A DNA stretch of 64,000 bases from Lucinisca nassula (GCA_963580285.1 OY757015.1:148426082-148490081); one strand, 5' to 3'; shown: positions 33,480 to 43,685, counted from the first letter of the stretch. Translations and numbers: made by a program. Notes: generated by a model not told the origin, from the sequence alone.

Positions 33480-33600
33480 ACTGTTATGGCCCAACAGCAG
33501 CTGAGGTCCCATGGAGATGGGGTCTTACTTTAAAGGCCAATCCGAAAGTCTAAAATAATACTGAATAGAAGGCATAAGAAGTTCATATCAGTTGTTCATT
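33480..33600 (+). mobile_element. SINE-like fragment
   Basis: TATGGCCCAACAGCAGCTGA, GGTCCCATGGAGATGGGGTC and CCGAAAGTCTA, then CATAAGAAGTTCATATCAG. A related minus-strand piece lies at 59860-59960 by the paralogous exon. No tRNA head is visible. Confidence 0.5.
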
Positions 33601-33813
33601 GTATTGGTCAAAAGCGATGGTACAGCCATATAAGAAACAGATGAACTTCGATGACTCGAACCCCTTTCAGACCGGGAAAATTTGTTCGAGACAGCGGTAG
33701 TTCGAACTGGAGGATAAATATAAGTGCAATACCAGGAGACATTATGGAGAAAATTTGGGGATATCTTTTCAGTGTTCTGTATTATTAGTACTCTGTAGTA
33801 CTGGTATTATTAG

Positions 33814-33940
33814 TGCCGGATAATTACAGGGTCACTGATGAGGCTTTATTAGCCGAAACTACGTAGTATGACCCATCTTCTTTCTTATGAATGTTTTCAT
33901 TGCTCTTAAAGGAACTCATTCTTGATTTTTATCATTAGAA
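33814..33940 (+). mobile_element. Hammerhead retroelement 3' fragment
   Basis: Similarity to the 13613-14024 element starts at TGCCGGAT and runs through the ribozyme to TTAAAGGAACTC and TTGATTTTTATC. The upstream body is absent, so this is a 5'-truncated copy. Confidence 0.7.
33829..33874 (+). ncRNA. Hammerhead ribozyme, type I, copy 2
   Basis: Stem I GGGTCA (33829-33834)/TGACCC (33869-33874), CTGATGA (33835-33841), stem II GGC/GCC with loop TTTATTA, GAAA (33855-33858), stem III ACT/AGT with loop ACGT, cleavage triplet GTA ending at 33868. It differs from copy 1 only at one base in the stem III loop. Confidence 0.85.
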
Positions 33941-34029
33941 ACGTATCATGGAGGCGATTCTGTACACATTTTGTATATACTAATTTATTTTAGTTCGATT
34001 GCGATGAAAGATTCAAGCTTATTTGAATC

Positions 34030-34215
34030 GCTCCGGATGTTATCACGCGCACGCGAGAGAGGCTGTGACTTTTACAGCACTGCTACCCATTTACCTGGGT
34101 GGAGTGGGGAGTGGCATTACGTGTCTTGCCCAAGGGCACACCTCGCCTCTGGTGGCTGGATTCGAGCATACCACCTCTCGATCATAAGTCGAATGCACTA
34201 ACCACTGACCTATCG
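34030..34215 (-). mobile_element. tRNA-like SINE fragment, minus strand
   Basis: The plus strand shows CTGGATTCGAGCATACCACC and CACTAACCACTGACCTATCG, the complement of a box B then box A layout. It is diverged, and the body is not matched elsewhere in the window. Confidence 0.45.
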
Positions 34216-34544
34216 AGCACACATTTGCAAGATAAAAGAAAATATTTCTAAATTGTCCGATTTCATATGTGGGGAGATTCCCTACGGACTCAAAAACGGG
34301 TTCGACGTATACATGATAAGCGAGTCATAAGAGTCCGAGCCATCGTAGGAAAGCAAAACACAACAGATACTTTTGACATGCCTAAATGTTCCTGGATTAG
34401 AGTGTAAACACTTCAAGAGAAATAAGAAATACCACATTCTGAAACAAGTTCGGCAACTTTGATTCTCTCAACACGGTCGATCATCTCCCGTCAGATGATA
34501 TCACTAGGGCGACCTGGCCTTTTATGTTATGTTGGTCATAATCT

Positions 34545-34665
34545 CTTACGCAACAAGATCTATCGGAATCCGTATTTTAAGGTGACGTAGTATATAAATT
34601 CAGAAAAATATATAGCCAATGACTTCAGAACACAATTTCGTTAAATCATTCTTATATATAAAAAG
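34545..34665 (+). pseudogene. Naiad RT C-terminal fragment
   Basis: CAACAAGATCTATCGGAATC, then GGTGACGTAGTATATAAATT and CAGAAAAATATATAGCCAAT match the QQGLSEPEFYGDLVYKFRKI region of the Naiad RT with stops. It abuts a minus-strand 3' region at 34665. Confidence 0.72.
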
Positions 34666-35158
34666 TAGAAGTAAAACAAAGATCATGAATCGATACAATT
34701 AACTTACTCCACCCATCAAAGACACCAAAGGGAAAGAAACACAAACATTAAGCGACCACACCATAATGAAAACCCAAACAAAGGAAGGCCATAAGGACAG
34801 TTACTTTCCCACAAAATGGCCATATGGCCATCCAAAATAAAAAGACACAAGTGATATACACAGTAAGTAACAAACAACACCATAAATAAATCGCCACAGA
34901 AGAACCGCCTTGGAACGGTCAGTGGAATGATTTCCACTGGGGGGCTTAAATCGATTTTACGTGGCCACAATCCTCGCCCTTACTTCCGTCGCGATTTAGA
35001 CAAATAATTTGTTCAGTCCTTATGAAGGCCTCCTAACTCATCAGTGCAACATCTCCTTGAACACAAAAAATCAAAGAACCACAGAGGTGAGACAACGGTG
35101 AGGACTCGACAGCAAGAAACCACTGAAATGCTGGAGCAAAAGAAAACCAACAGTTGGA
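34665..35158 (-). mobile_element. Naiad 3'-region copy, minus strand
   Basis: AGTAGAAGTAAAACAAAGAT to AACCAACAGTTGGACT, complete. Plus-strand Naiad coding pieces flank it on both sides (34545-34665, 35160-35300), an inverted arrangement. Confidence 0.75.
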
Positions 35159-35159
35159 C

Positions 35160-35305
35160 TGGGTACAACATAAATGTTATACGACAGACTGCATGTATGG
35201 TAGTTAACCTAGTCACGGATGATAACTTTGCTTCCCTCTCTAATTGCATGTCGGCGGGTCAGGCCCCATGTTTTATGACGGCTCCAGCGTCAAGGATTAC
35301 TTGAA
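35160..35305 (+). pseudogene. Naiad RT extreme C-terminal fragment
   Basis: GGGTACAACATAAATGTTAT and GCATGTATGGTAGTTAACC match the GYNMDIIRQTACMVVN end of the RT reading frame, then GGCTCCAGCGTCAAGG with the usual stop lost. Confidence 0.7.
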
Positions 35306-35324
35306 ATTAAAAATGTAATTTAAC

Positions 35325-35524
35325 ACTTTTTGTACCAAATGGAATCTTCCTCCTTATATATGGCACATGTCCATTTCAAAATTCAGGGTTGTCAGGTTGC
35401 GTTTTCTTCAAAATTTATTTGGAAAATGACTGAACTTTTTGCAAATAGTGAAGGCCCTGTGGCGTCTTATCTGGGCCTCCATTGTTTGCTAGGGTACCCG
35501 TTTTTGGGTTTCCGGTACTAAATG
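35325..35524 (+). repeat. Dispersed repeat I, copy 1
   Basis: TACCAAATGGAATCTTCC at the left and TTTCCGGTACTAAATGGGTT at the right; the centre carries AGGCCCTG/CTGGGCCT and TTGTTTGC. Reverse copy at 43686-43905. Confidence 0.65.
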
Positions 35525-35904
35525 GGTTAATTTAATGTTAGTTGGTACCTGATGCTCCGTCTCTTCTCAGGCCCATCGGAGTCTACCTTCAGCATTTCAT
35601 TCTTGCTGTCGAGTCCTCACCGTTGTTTCATCTCTGTGGTTGTTTGATTTTTGCGTTCTCGGATATGCTGCACTGATGAGTTAGGGGGTGAACAAATTAT
35701 TTGTCTAAATCGCGACGGACGTAAGGGCGAGGATTGCGACCGCGTAAAATCGATCCAAGCCCCTCGGCTGACCGTTCCAAGACGTTTCTTCTGTCGCGGT
35801 TAATTTTTTATATAGTTCGCCTGTGGGTGTGTGTATCGCTTATATTTTTTGTTTGGGATAGCAAATTGGGAATTGCGTGGGAAGGAAAATGACCTTTCGG
35901 CTTT
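35525..35904 (+). mobile_element. 5' direct repeat of Naiad copy 1 (pseudo-LTR)
   Basis: Same orientation and sequence family as the 3' region 39170-39575: TTAGTTGGTACCTGATGCTC, AAATCGCGACGGACGTAAGG and TCTTCTGTCGCGG. It stops at about 35904 where ORF sequence begins. Direct flanking copies are the pseudo-LTR layout of Penelope-like elements. Confidence 0.68.
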
Positions 35905-38900
35905 AACCGGTATGAACATCGCTTTAGTTTTGACGGTATCACAACCTTATTATCCAAAATGAGTATTACAAATACATTTAAAATATCAATATCACCCCTT
36001 AGGCTACACTCTGCTTCTTCTGTACGGATTCCCCATTCTATTAAGAACTTTAATACTATGTTGCCTTCGGTATTGGTTAGACCCTTAAATTTGTCTTCTG
36101 TAACTTCAGTTAATCTCAAAGGAGCAGGCAATACCAATGTTTTTGGGAGTAGTCTTCGAATAAGACTATCTCCTCTCAAATCACCCATCCTTCGAAAATA
36201 TACTAATCCGTGGAAAAGAAGTGGAATGTATCCTAGTATTTCTAAGTGCAATGCCAAGAGGTGCAGATGTTGTTCGCATTTAAGCACTGCGTCTACCGTT
36301 ACTTCATCTGTAAACGGTAGACGCTTCTCTGTAGTTAACATGTCTGATTTGACATGACAGTCTACAGATTTAATTTATCTAATTACTTGACGTGCTGCAA
36401 ACTGTAATATGCAGTACGTAGGTCAAACTAACCGCATGCTTAAAACTAGATTGAACGAGCATTATCGTAGAATGAGTAAGCCTAAGAAAACTGACACTTT
36501 CTTGTACCGTCACTTTCGACGTACAGGTCATTCTGTAAATAACATTATTATACAACCAGTGGAAAAACTTTATTACGATGCAAATTCTACATCTAGATTC
36601 AAAATAATCAAAAGACATGAAGCTGAACTGAAATGAATTAAATTTTTACAGACCCCTTTTCCACTGGGATTTAATGACAACATTTATCATGAGGGTAATA
36701 TTTCCAGAATGCCGGACTTTGATATTTTCTCACTCCTGGAATGTCGAAAACGCAGAACTAGATCTCACGGCACCAGGAAAAATGGTAACTTTAAACGTAA
36801 AGCACGTGCGTTTAAACGAAACAATACTAGACTGAAGTGACTGTCAATTATATTATTAAATCATGGACGCCACTCTATGCTTTCATTTTTAAGTTCATTA
36901 CCCGTTTCTGTTTTACGTCTTCTGGACTACGAGGCGAATAAATTCGACGATAGTTCTCATCAGTTATATGATGCGGCTCTCTTAACTAGAGGCTATACTC
37001 AGCATACTCTCCGTCCTTACATTGATTCTGAAATTAATCATAAATGTCATTTCTTCAAAATATCCTTCATTAATAAGGGTATGGATTTTATAGATTTGCC
37101 CAGTATCTTCCGTGAAAGGTCGGTGCTTTCTTCCATTCCTGCTTATTTTCAAAATACTGAAACACCTATAATTTGCTATAAATATAACAAACCTGTTAGA
37201 TCTATCATTTTTAATTTCAATAAACTTGTTTCAGATCTTGATATTGATACTAATACTCCTGATTCATGTGATTGTAAAAACTCAAAGTATGGCTATCCTG
37301 CTGCTGGTCATGTAATTACTGGCAATTTGAAAATTATTCCTGATTCTAGGATAAGAAATATAATTTCTAAAGGACCGAAATATCGGTTTCCTTCTAAAAT
37401 TGATTTCAGTAAATGTAGAGATGAAATCGCTGCTTCCTTGAATGAATTCGGTAATCGATGGTGTAAGCGAGAGTATGTTGAGTATAAAGCTCTAAAGGAC
37501 TGGAAACTTAGCATTTTAAGACTAGTGAATAAACGCATTTCTTTCTATTCTCAAAATACTAACTTATTACCTCCTAAGCCCAAGACGTCTTTACGTCATC
37601 TTAAACTAGGTATTCAAGAATTTCATAAGAAGTTTGTTTTGGCCCCTGCAGACAAGGCCGCTAACAACGTCGTCGTTGTGTGACGGCTCCACTATGTTAA
37701 CACGCTTAAGCAGGAGCTTGGTGGTACTAAGGCCTATGAACTTCAGCCTTTGGCTGAAGAGAGAGCTATAGTAGATAAACTTGTTTGTCTTTCAGCCACC
37801 AAGTTTGCTGTGTGTGTTAACGAAGGCCAAGACAAGCTTCCTACGCTATACTGGTTACCAAAACTTCATAAAAAACCTTACAAAGCACGGTTTATTGCAA
37901 ATTCTAGTTCTTGCACTACCACTGAACTTTCTAAATGATTAACTTCCTGTCTTACTGCTATTAAAACGCATGTAATTAAATATTGTGATAAAGTCTTTGA
38001 AAGATCAGGAAGAAATCTGTTTTGGTCTATAAAAAATTCGAATGAGGTTTTAAATAAATTGAAATCTAGACAGTTTCGTGCTTCTAGTCTGTCTACCTAC
38101 GATTTTTCCACTCTTTACACTACACTTCCTCATAATCTCATAAAAGAAAAGCTTAATGATTTAATTGAATGGGCTTTTCACAGAGAAGATTCTCTCTATC
38201 TTGCATGTAATGTCAGAAATGCATTTTTCACTTCTAAAGAGCATAACAATTATACACTTTGGTCATGTCAGAAAGTGTGCGATGCCCTCACCTTTCTACT
38301 TGACAACATTTATATTAGATTCGGTACTAAGTTATTTAGACAAATTGTGGGTATTCCGATGGGTACTAATTGCGCACCTCTTGTGGCTGATCTGTTCTTG
38401 TATTGTTATGAAAGAGACTTCATTTTGTCGCTTTCCATTGATAACCAATCTGAAATTATTGAAGCTTTTAGCTCTACTTCTAGATATTTAGATGATTTAT
38501 TAAATATTGATAATACCTATTTTGATGGTTTGATCAGTCAGATTTACCCCCTAGAACTTCAGTTAAATAAAGCAAATTCTTCTGATACCGAGGCCCCGTT
38601 TTTGGATTTACATCTATCTATTGTAGATGGATTTGTTTCGTGCAAAATTTATGATAAACGCGATGACTTTGATTTTGAGATTGTAAATTTTCCTTTTTTG
38701 GATGGTGATGTTCCTCGTGCGCCATCCTATGGCGTTTATATTTCGCAATTAATTCGATTTGCTAGAGTGTGTAGTCATGTAACTGACTTCAACACTCGTA
38801 ATAAATTAACGGCTAAACTCCTTAATCAGGGTTATCGGTACCATAAACTACGCAAAGCCTTTTCAAAATTTTATAGACGCCATTCTGATTTAATTTCAAA

Positions 38901-39167
38901 ATTCAATATTGGACTTAAATCTCTTCTGCAACAAGGTCTATCGGAACCCGACTTAGTATATAAATTCAGAAAAATATATAACCGCAATGACTTCAGCACC
39001 CAATTTCGTAAAATCATTCTTCGATATAAAAGATTGGGTACAACATGGATATTATACGACAGACTGCATGCATGGTAGTTAACCCAATCACGGTTGGCAA
39101 CTTTGCTTCCCTCTTTAATTGCACGCCGGTGGGTCAGGCCTCAGATTCTATGATGGCTCCAACGTAA
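35905..39167 (+). pseudogene. Naiad EN-RT polyprotein with six in-frame UGA codons (candidate selenoprotein, damaged)
   Basis: One frame is open from about 35905 to 39078 except for UGA at 36355, 36388, 36634, 36838, 37681 and 37936; there is no UAA or UAG. Order: cysteine-rich CNAKRCRCC; MSDLT-UGA; LIYLIT-UGA (GIY half); QYVGQT at 36412-36429 (YIG half) with TNRMLKTRLNEH; HEAELK-UGA; CDC motif at 37267-37275 followed by GHVITGNLKII; ADKAANNVVVV-UGA; RT motif A YDFSTLYTTL (about 38098), GIPMGTNCAP at 38350-38379, YLDD at 38485-38496. UGAs 36355, 36388 and 37681 fall at positions where relatives carry Cys; 36634 is where Trp is usual; 37936 is Leu in copy 2. An A-run deletion at 39028-39031 shifts frame before the last 45 codons, and four codons (EFYG) are missing near 38950, so this copy is inactive. 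Confidence 0.85.
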
Positions 39168-39735
39168 AGGCTTATTGAAAATTAAAGAGATAATGTTGGT
39201 TGGTGCCTGATGCTCTGTCTCTGGTCGGGCTCATCGGAGTCTAACTGTTGGTTTTCTTTTGCTCCAGCATTTCAGTGGTTTCTTGCTGTCGAGTCCTCAC
39301 CGTTGTCTCACCTCTGTGGTTCTTTGATTTCTGTGTTCACGGAGATGTTGCACTGATGAGTTAGGAGGCCTTCATGCGGACTGAACAAATTATTTGTCTA
39401 AATCGCGACGGAAGTAAGGGCAAGGATTGTGGCCACGTAAAATCGATTTAAGCCCCCCAGTGGAAATCTTCCACTGACCGTTCCAAGGCGGCTCTTCTGT
39501 GGCGATTTATTTATGTTGTTGTTTGTTACTTACTGTGTGTATCACTTGTGTCTTTTAATTTTGGATGGCCATATGGCCATTTTGTGGGAAAGTAACTGTC
39601 CATATGGCCTTCCTTTGTTTAGGTTTCCATTATGGTCTGGTCGCTTAATGTTTGTATTTCTTTCCGTTTTGGTGTCTTTTATGGATGGAATAAGTTAATT
39701 GTATCAATTCCTGATCTTTGTTTTACTTCTACTTT
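35905..39735 (+). mobile_element. Naiad-type Penelope-like retrotransposon, copy 1
   Basis: Longest copy in the window: N-terminal region with CNAKRCRCCSHL, GIY-YIG endonuclease, a CxC linker, reverse transcriptase, and a 3' non-coding region of 570 bp. The endonuclease lies before the RT, the permuted order that defines Naiads; other animal EN+ Penelope-like elements have it at the C terminus. A direct repeat of the 3' region lies upstream (35525-35904). Confidence 0.88.
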
Positions 39736-39850
39736 GGTATTTCCATCAGGGTCTATTTATTTCATGTTTGTGATTCTTTCTCTTTTGTGACTCTGATGGG
39801 AGGTGTGGGTTAATTGTATTTGATCCCTGATTATTGCCTTTAATTCTCTT
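39170..39850 (+). mobile_element. 3' non-coding region of Naiad copy 1
   Basis: The reference copy of the repeat spread through the window. It includes AATCGCGACGGAAGTAAGGG, GTGGAAATCTTCCAC (short hairpin), the palindrome ATGGCCATATGGCCAT and the end TTTTACTTCTACTTT at about 39735; a partial second end follows to 39850. Confidence 0.82.
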
Positions 39851-40775
39851 TTTATTTTTGTTACAGTTCATTTTTGTATGTGTGTATCACTTAAATCTTT
39901 TTTTTTTTTTTTTTTGGATAACAAATTGGCCAGTTTGTTGGAAAATCACTATACTTACCGTTTTTAGAATCTATACATTCATTTTTAAATTGTCACTGGC
40001 AAAATATTTTAATAAAATTTGAATTCCAATTATATAAATTATCATCAGTGGCATGTCTGATTTATCGAATAAAATGTTTAACGATAGTTACGATTTAATG
40101 GGTAAAGCCACAGATTCAAAGCAAGGGTGCCAATCTTGCTGTTAAAGTTTCCATTGAGTCAAACACCTTGTGTCGCGAATGTGATTCCCATTTAACCAGT
40201 TATTGCTCATCATCTAACGTTGGGAATATTGTTTACAAAATGAAACTTTTCACAATGGTTGACATGTTATCGACTTTTAAATATTGGACCAAACCACCGG
40301 AAGTGAGCGAAAAGTATGGCATTTCTGATTCCGGTTTTTGTTTTAATCGATATTTAAGACACAGCTGAAGATGCTTAAACGATTGAAGGCACTTTTGGGT
40401 CGATTTTTTGGCTTGAAACATTATTTTGAAAATTTCGCTGAAAAAAGCAGTTTTTGAGATTTCAATAAAATGTTTGTTTCTCGATAATTGTTAAATGTTA
40501 TTTTATTTTGTTATGCATTGCTTCTCACTTATTACCTATACGCAAAAATCTTGATGTCAAAATTCGATTACAAACAGATTTTGTGAAAAATGCACTTCTT
40601 ATACAGTTTCCCCCCAAAAAACTTTTATTTTGAACACCAGCTTTTCTTTAAATTGTTACAGGATTCCTGTCTATAGTTAGTTAAATCCCTAATCAGTAGT
40701 TTTTAACTGAATTATCCACTTGTTTTGTCAGACGAGACAATTTAAAAGTGTATATTTTCTATTTCCGGTCAGTAT
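39851..40775. other. No gene seen
   Basis: AT-rich, poly-T at 39898-39915. ORFs of about 60 codons at 40168-40421 on both strands have no recognisable domain. Low-copy sequence of unknown origin. Confidence 0.4.
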
Positions 40776-40779
40776 ATCT

Positions 40780-40920
40780 GTTTGGCTTTCCGCTATTGAT
40801 GTTTCCATTTGGGTATAGCTATTTCATATGTGTGTTTCGTTCATTTTAATGTCTGTGATGGGAGGTGTGGGTTAATTGTATCGATTCCTGGTCATTGCCT
40901 TCTCTTGTATTTTCTGTTTT
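40780..40920 (+). mobile_element. Short Naiad 3'-end fragment
   Basis: GGCTTTCCGCTATTGATG to ATCGATTCCTGGTCATTGCC and CTTGTATTTT. Confidence 0.6.
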
Positions 40921-40926
40921 GTTAAA

Positions 40927-41484
40927 GTAGTCGCAGATAAGATTGACTATAGTCTTTCAAAACGCAGTGAGACGTGACTGCACTTTTAATTTTGGACTAG
41001 TCCGTGTTTTAGTAAGTCGCCTTCAGCTTGGATTTTACATTGGGTGATATAGTTTTACTAAGATATGTACTGCATCATACCAACCCCTTGGCCACGACTT
41101 CTACATAATGGCATTATCAAAAAACTTATTTATAATTTTAAAATCCTGTGAAAAAAGAAATCCGAAACCTGCTTTCCCTAAAACATGGAATAGTTTTGCC
41201 ACGCTTGAACGTTGAACTCTCAAAGGTCGTTGATAAACTATAGTCGGAGCTATTCAGGTGTTGTCAATATATATCAAATTCGCTGAGTCCACCAGAAGAT
41301 TCGGTAGAGTGCCTTTCGCATGCTTTCTGCAAGCGAACCAAATGACAACATATACGACACAGCTTTGTTTGTGTTACAGTTGAATTCACGCAATCGGGTG
41401 ATTTGGTTTACCTTGTTGTTAATAGAAAATTCAAAATGCAGGTACGAACGGTAGCTCCGCCTAGTTAATCTTATCTGCGACTAC
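40927..41484. mobile_element. 558-bp TIR element (family E)
   Basis: 23-bp terminal inverted repeats with one mismatch: GTAGTCGCAGATAAGATT at 40927 and its complement ending at 41484. No coding capacity; only this copy is in the window. The superfamily is not clear, since the flanks do not give an obvious duplication. Confidence 0.75.
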
Positions 41485-41765
41485 TATACCATTTATATAT
41501 TTGTATTTAATAAATCAGACACAAACTGTGAATCGTCGTTCTTATTGTTTAGGCAATTGCTACCATTTTGACATAGCTAAATTCAGGTAAATGGACGAGA
41601 CATACAAAGTGTGATCCGATCTTATCCCTCGACCATCGCAAGAGAAAGAACTCCATAATTTTTGCTACACGTAATTAACTTACAGAGCAGGTACGCTACA
41701 AAGTCAGTGAAATCAGCATTGCTTTTAGTCCGGTATCAAATACCCGCCTCGACGGTATGGTAATG
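41485..41765. other. No feature recognised
   Basis: Short spacer between two TIR elements. Confidence 0.35.
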
Positions 41766-42839
41766 CCCCGGTCACACCTTTACGTTTCTGCTACGTTTCA
41801 CCACGTTTCTGACAAAAACCCAAAACGTGGCCAAACGTCGCAACCTGCTGCGTTTTTTTATGCAAATTAGATGTCTTGTTGTGTACATGGAGTATGAGCT
41901 ACGTTTCTACTGCGAAGCTGCGGCGTAAGACTCACGTATCGCGGCGTTTGCGTGACGTAAGTGCTGCGTATATCGCGTTGCTGTTACGTAGGAGCTGCGT
42001 TTCATTCTGACCTGCGACGTTGCTGTTGCGTAACAGCGGCGTTTTAAAACGTATGTGGTAATAGTATTGTTGTCATTCATTCAAGTGACATCGAAGTATC
42101 AACATGACAAGGAAGAGAGGAAAGGCAACTTGCAAGACCGGGGCAAAGAGAAGCTCGATGCCTAATCTCAGCCCTGCGGTTAATATTCAGACTGATCAGG
42201 GATCAGAGCGGGACAGAAATCCGTCCCCATCAGAAAGCTCAACCATGGCTTCGAAGCAAATCAGTATTATGCGATGCCACTTGACCTCATTTGAAACTCA
42301 ACAAAAGCCACAATCGTCGCTATTACGCCGCAGGTAAACTTGAAACGCCACAGCAATTTTTACTACGTCGTACATACGCAGCAATAACGTCGCACATACG
42401 ACAGCTACGTAGTACTTACGCCATGCTTACGTTATGATACGCCGTGGAAACGGCGTATTTAAAATTAAAACGTAACAATTACGCCGTAGATACGAAAGGA
42501 ACGTCGCTGTTACGCAGCGACAACGTGTCGTACGCCACACTTACGTGGTAAGTCTTGAGTGGCGTATGTGCGGCGTAAGAGGCGTTTGTGCTACGCTGCT
42601 GCTGCGTTCCTTTCGTTTGCACTGCGTTTCTGCTACGTATGTACGACGTTTCGAACCTGCCACGTATGTGCGACGTAAAGAAGTTGCATGCAACTTCTTT
42701 ACGTGGCAGCCTCGCGTAAGAGGCGTTCCTGCTACGTATCTCGGCGTAAGAGCTACGTTCCTGCGGCGTACCTTTCGTTTCGCCACGTATTGAGAAACGT
42801 AGCGCTTACGCGGGTCGAAACGTAAAGGTGTGACCGGGG
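41766..42839. mobile_element. 1.07-kb TIR element with TACG-rich interior (family F)
   Basis: Inverted ends CCCCGGTCACACCTTTACGT at 41766 and its complement ending at 42839. The interior is full of permuted CTACGT/GCGTAAG/TACGACGTT words, unlike anything else here, and encloses an AT-balanced insert of about 300 bp (42050-42340). No transposase was seen. Confidence 0.72.
42104..42337 (+). CDS. Small basic ORF inside family F element (hypothetical)
   Basis: 77 codons starting MTRKRGKATCKTGAKRSSMP, Lys/Arg-rich then Ser-rich (SPSESSTMASKQISIM). Its composition differs from the TACG-rich surroundings. It could be a captured gene fragment or the N-terminus of a lost transposase or SPIN/MADF-like protein; no domain is recognised, so coding status is doubtful. 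Confidence 0.25.
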   Translation: MTRKRGKATCKTGAKRSSMPNLSPAVNIQTDQGSERDRNPSPSESSTMASKQISIMRCHLTSFETQQKPQSSLLRRR

Positions 42840-42879
42840 TATAACGGTTGTGATACACAGAAAAAAAGAAGTGAATGCA

Positions 42880-43130
42880 ATGGAAAGTAGAAGTAAAACA
42901 AAGATCAGGAATTGATACAATTAACTTACTCCACCCATAAAAGACACCAAAGGGAAAGAAATACAAACATTAAGCGACCAGACCATAATGGAAACCTAAA
43001 CAAAGGAAGGCCATAAGGACAGTTACTTTCCCACAAAATGGCCATATGGCCATCCAAAACCAAAAGACACAAGTGATACACACAGTAAGTAACAAACAAC
43101 AACATAAATAAATCGCCACAGAAGAGCCGA
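42880..43130 (-). mobile_element. Naiad 3'-region fragment, minus strand
   Basis: AGTAGAAGTAAAACAAAGAT through AAATCGCCACAGAAGAGCCG. It stops there, with no RT. Confidence 0.68.
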
Positions 43131-43410
43131 GTCGCTTCTACACAAATTTGAGAACCTCATCGTGAAAGTTAACAATTACCACAGCAAGACCTGAAAGCCT
43201 GTTTCATTATATTGCCAGCCAATACAATACAGCTCAGAACCAACTATCAAAGTACTTTCGGGGCTAATAACCCTCTAAGATCTATATTGGCAAAAGCTTA
43301 GGAAAATAATTCTATAACTCCGGGGACATCACCCATGATTTCTATTCCAGTTACTGCTAAAGAACCTATGACAGTTCATCATACGGATGTAAGTACGGGT
43401 GCAACATTTA
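43131..43410. other. No feature recognised
   Basis: Sequence between a Naiad fragment and a MITE; nothing identified. Confidence 0.35.
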
Positions 43411-43411
43411 A

Positions 43412-43644
43412 GGGGAATGGGAACACCTGGCAGATTTTGCCGCCATTTTTCATAGGGAGAAAACTTTCGGGACTTCTTGTTAGCTTTTCTATAAGACCTG
43501 TCCCACTGAAAAAGGGGTGTACTCTTAAAAAAAGAATTTGCTCCTCAGCAGCAAATTCTTTCTTTTAAGAGCTAACCCATATTGGCTTGGGAGATAAAAA
43601 TACTTTTGCTGGAGTTGCCTCCCCTGAAGGTGTTTCCATTCCCC
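43412..43644. mobile_element. TTAA-type MITE family C, copy 2
   Basis: GGGGAATGGGAACACCTGGC at the left and GTGTTTCCATTCCCC at the right, each bordered by TTAA (43408-43411 and 43645-43648). Internal palindrome GAATTTGCTCCTCAGCAGCA with its complement. Confidence 0.8.
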
Positions 43645-43685
43645 TTAATATTGCTGGCATACCGGATAACCGCTCATGTGGCTTC

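Noticed and set aside
35808..36341. 177-codon ORF on the minus strand
   Set aside because: It is the antisense shadow of the Naiad N-terminal frame and 5' repeat; the sense frame has the recognisable motifs.
37750..37938. Separate small gene of 62 codons
   Set aside because: It is in frame with the flanking Naiad segments and lies between two UGAs; it is part of the RT.
39355..39395. CTGATGA in the Naiad 3' region, a possible hammerhead
   Set aside because: It is followed by GAAC instead of GAAA, with no stem II and no matching stem I; Naiads are known to lack canonical hammerheads.
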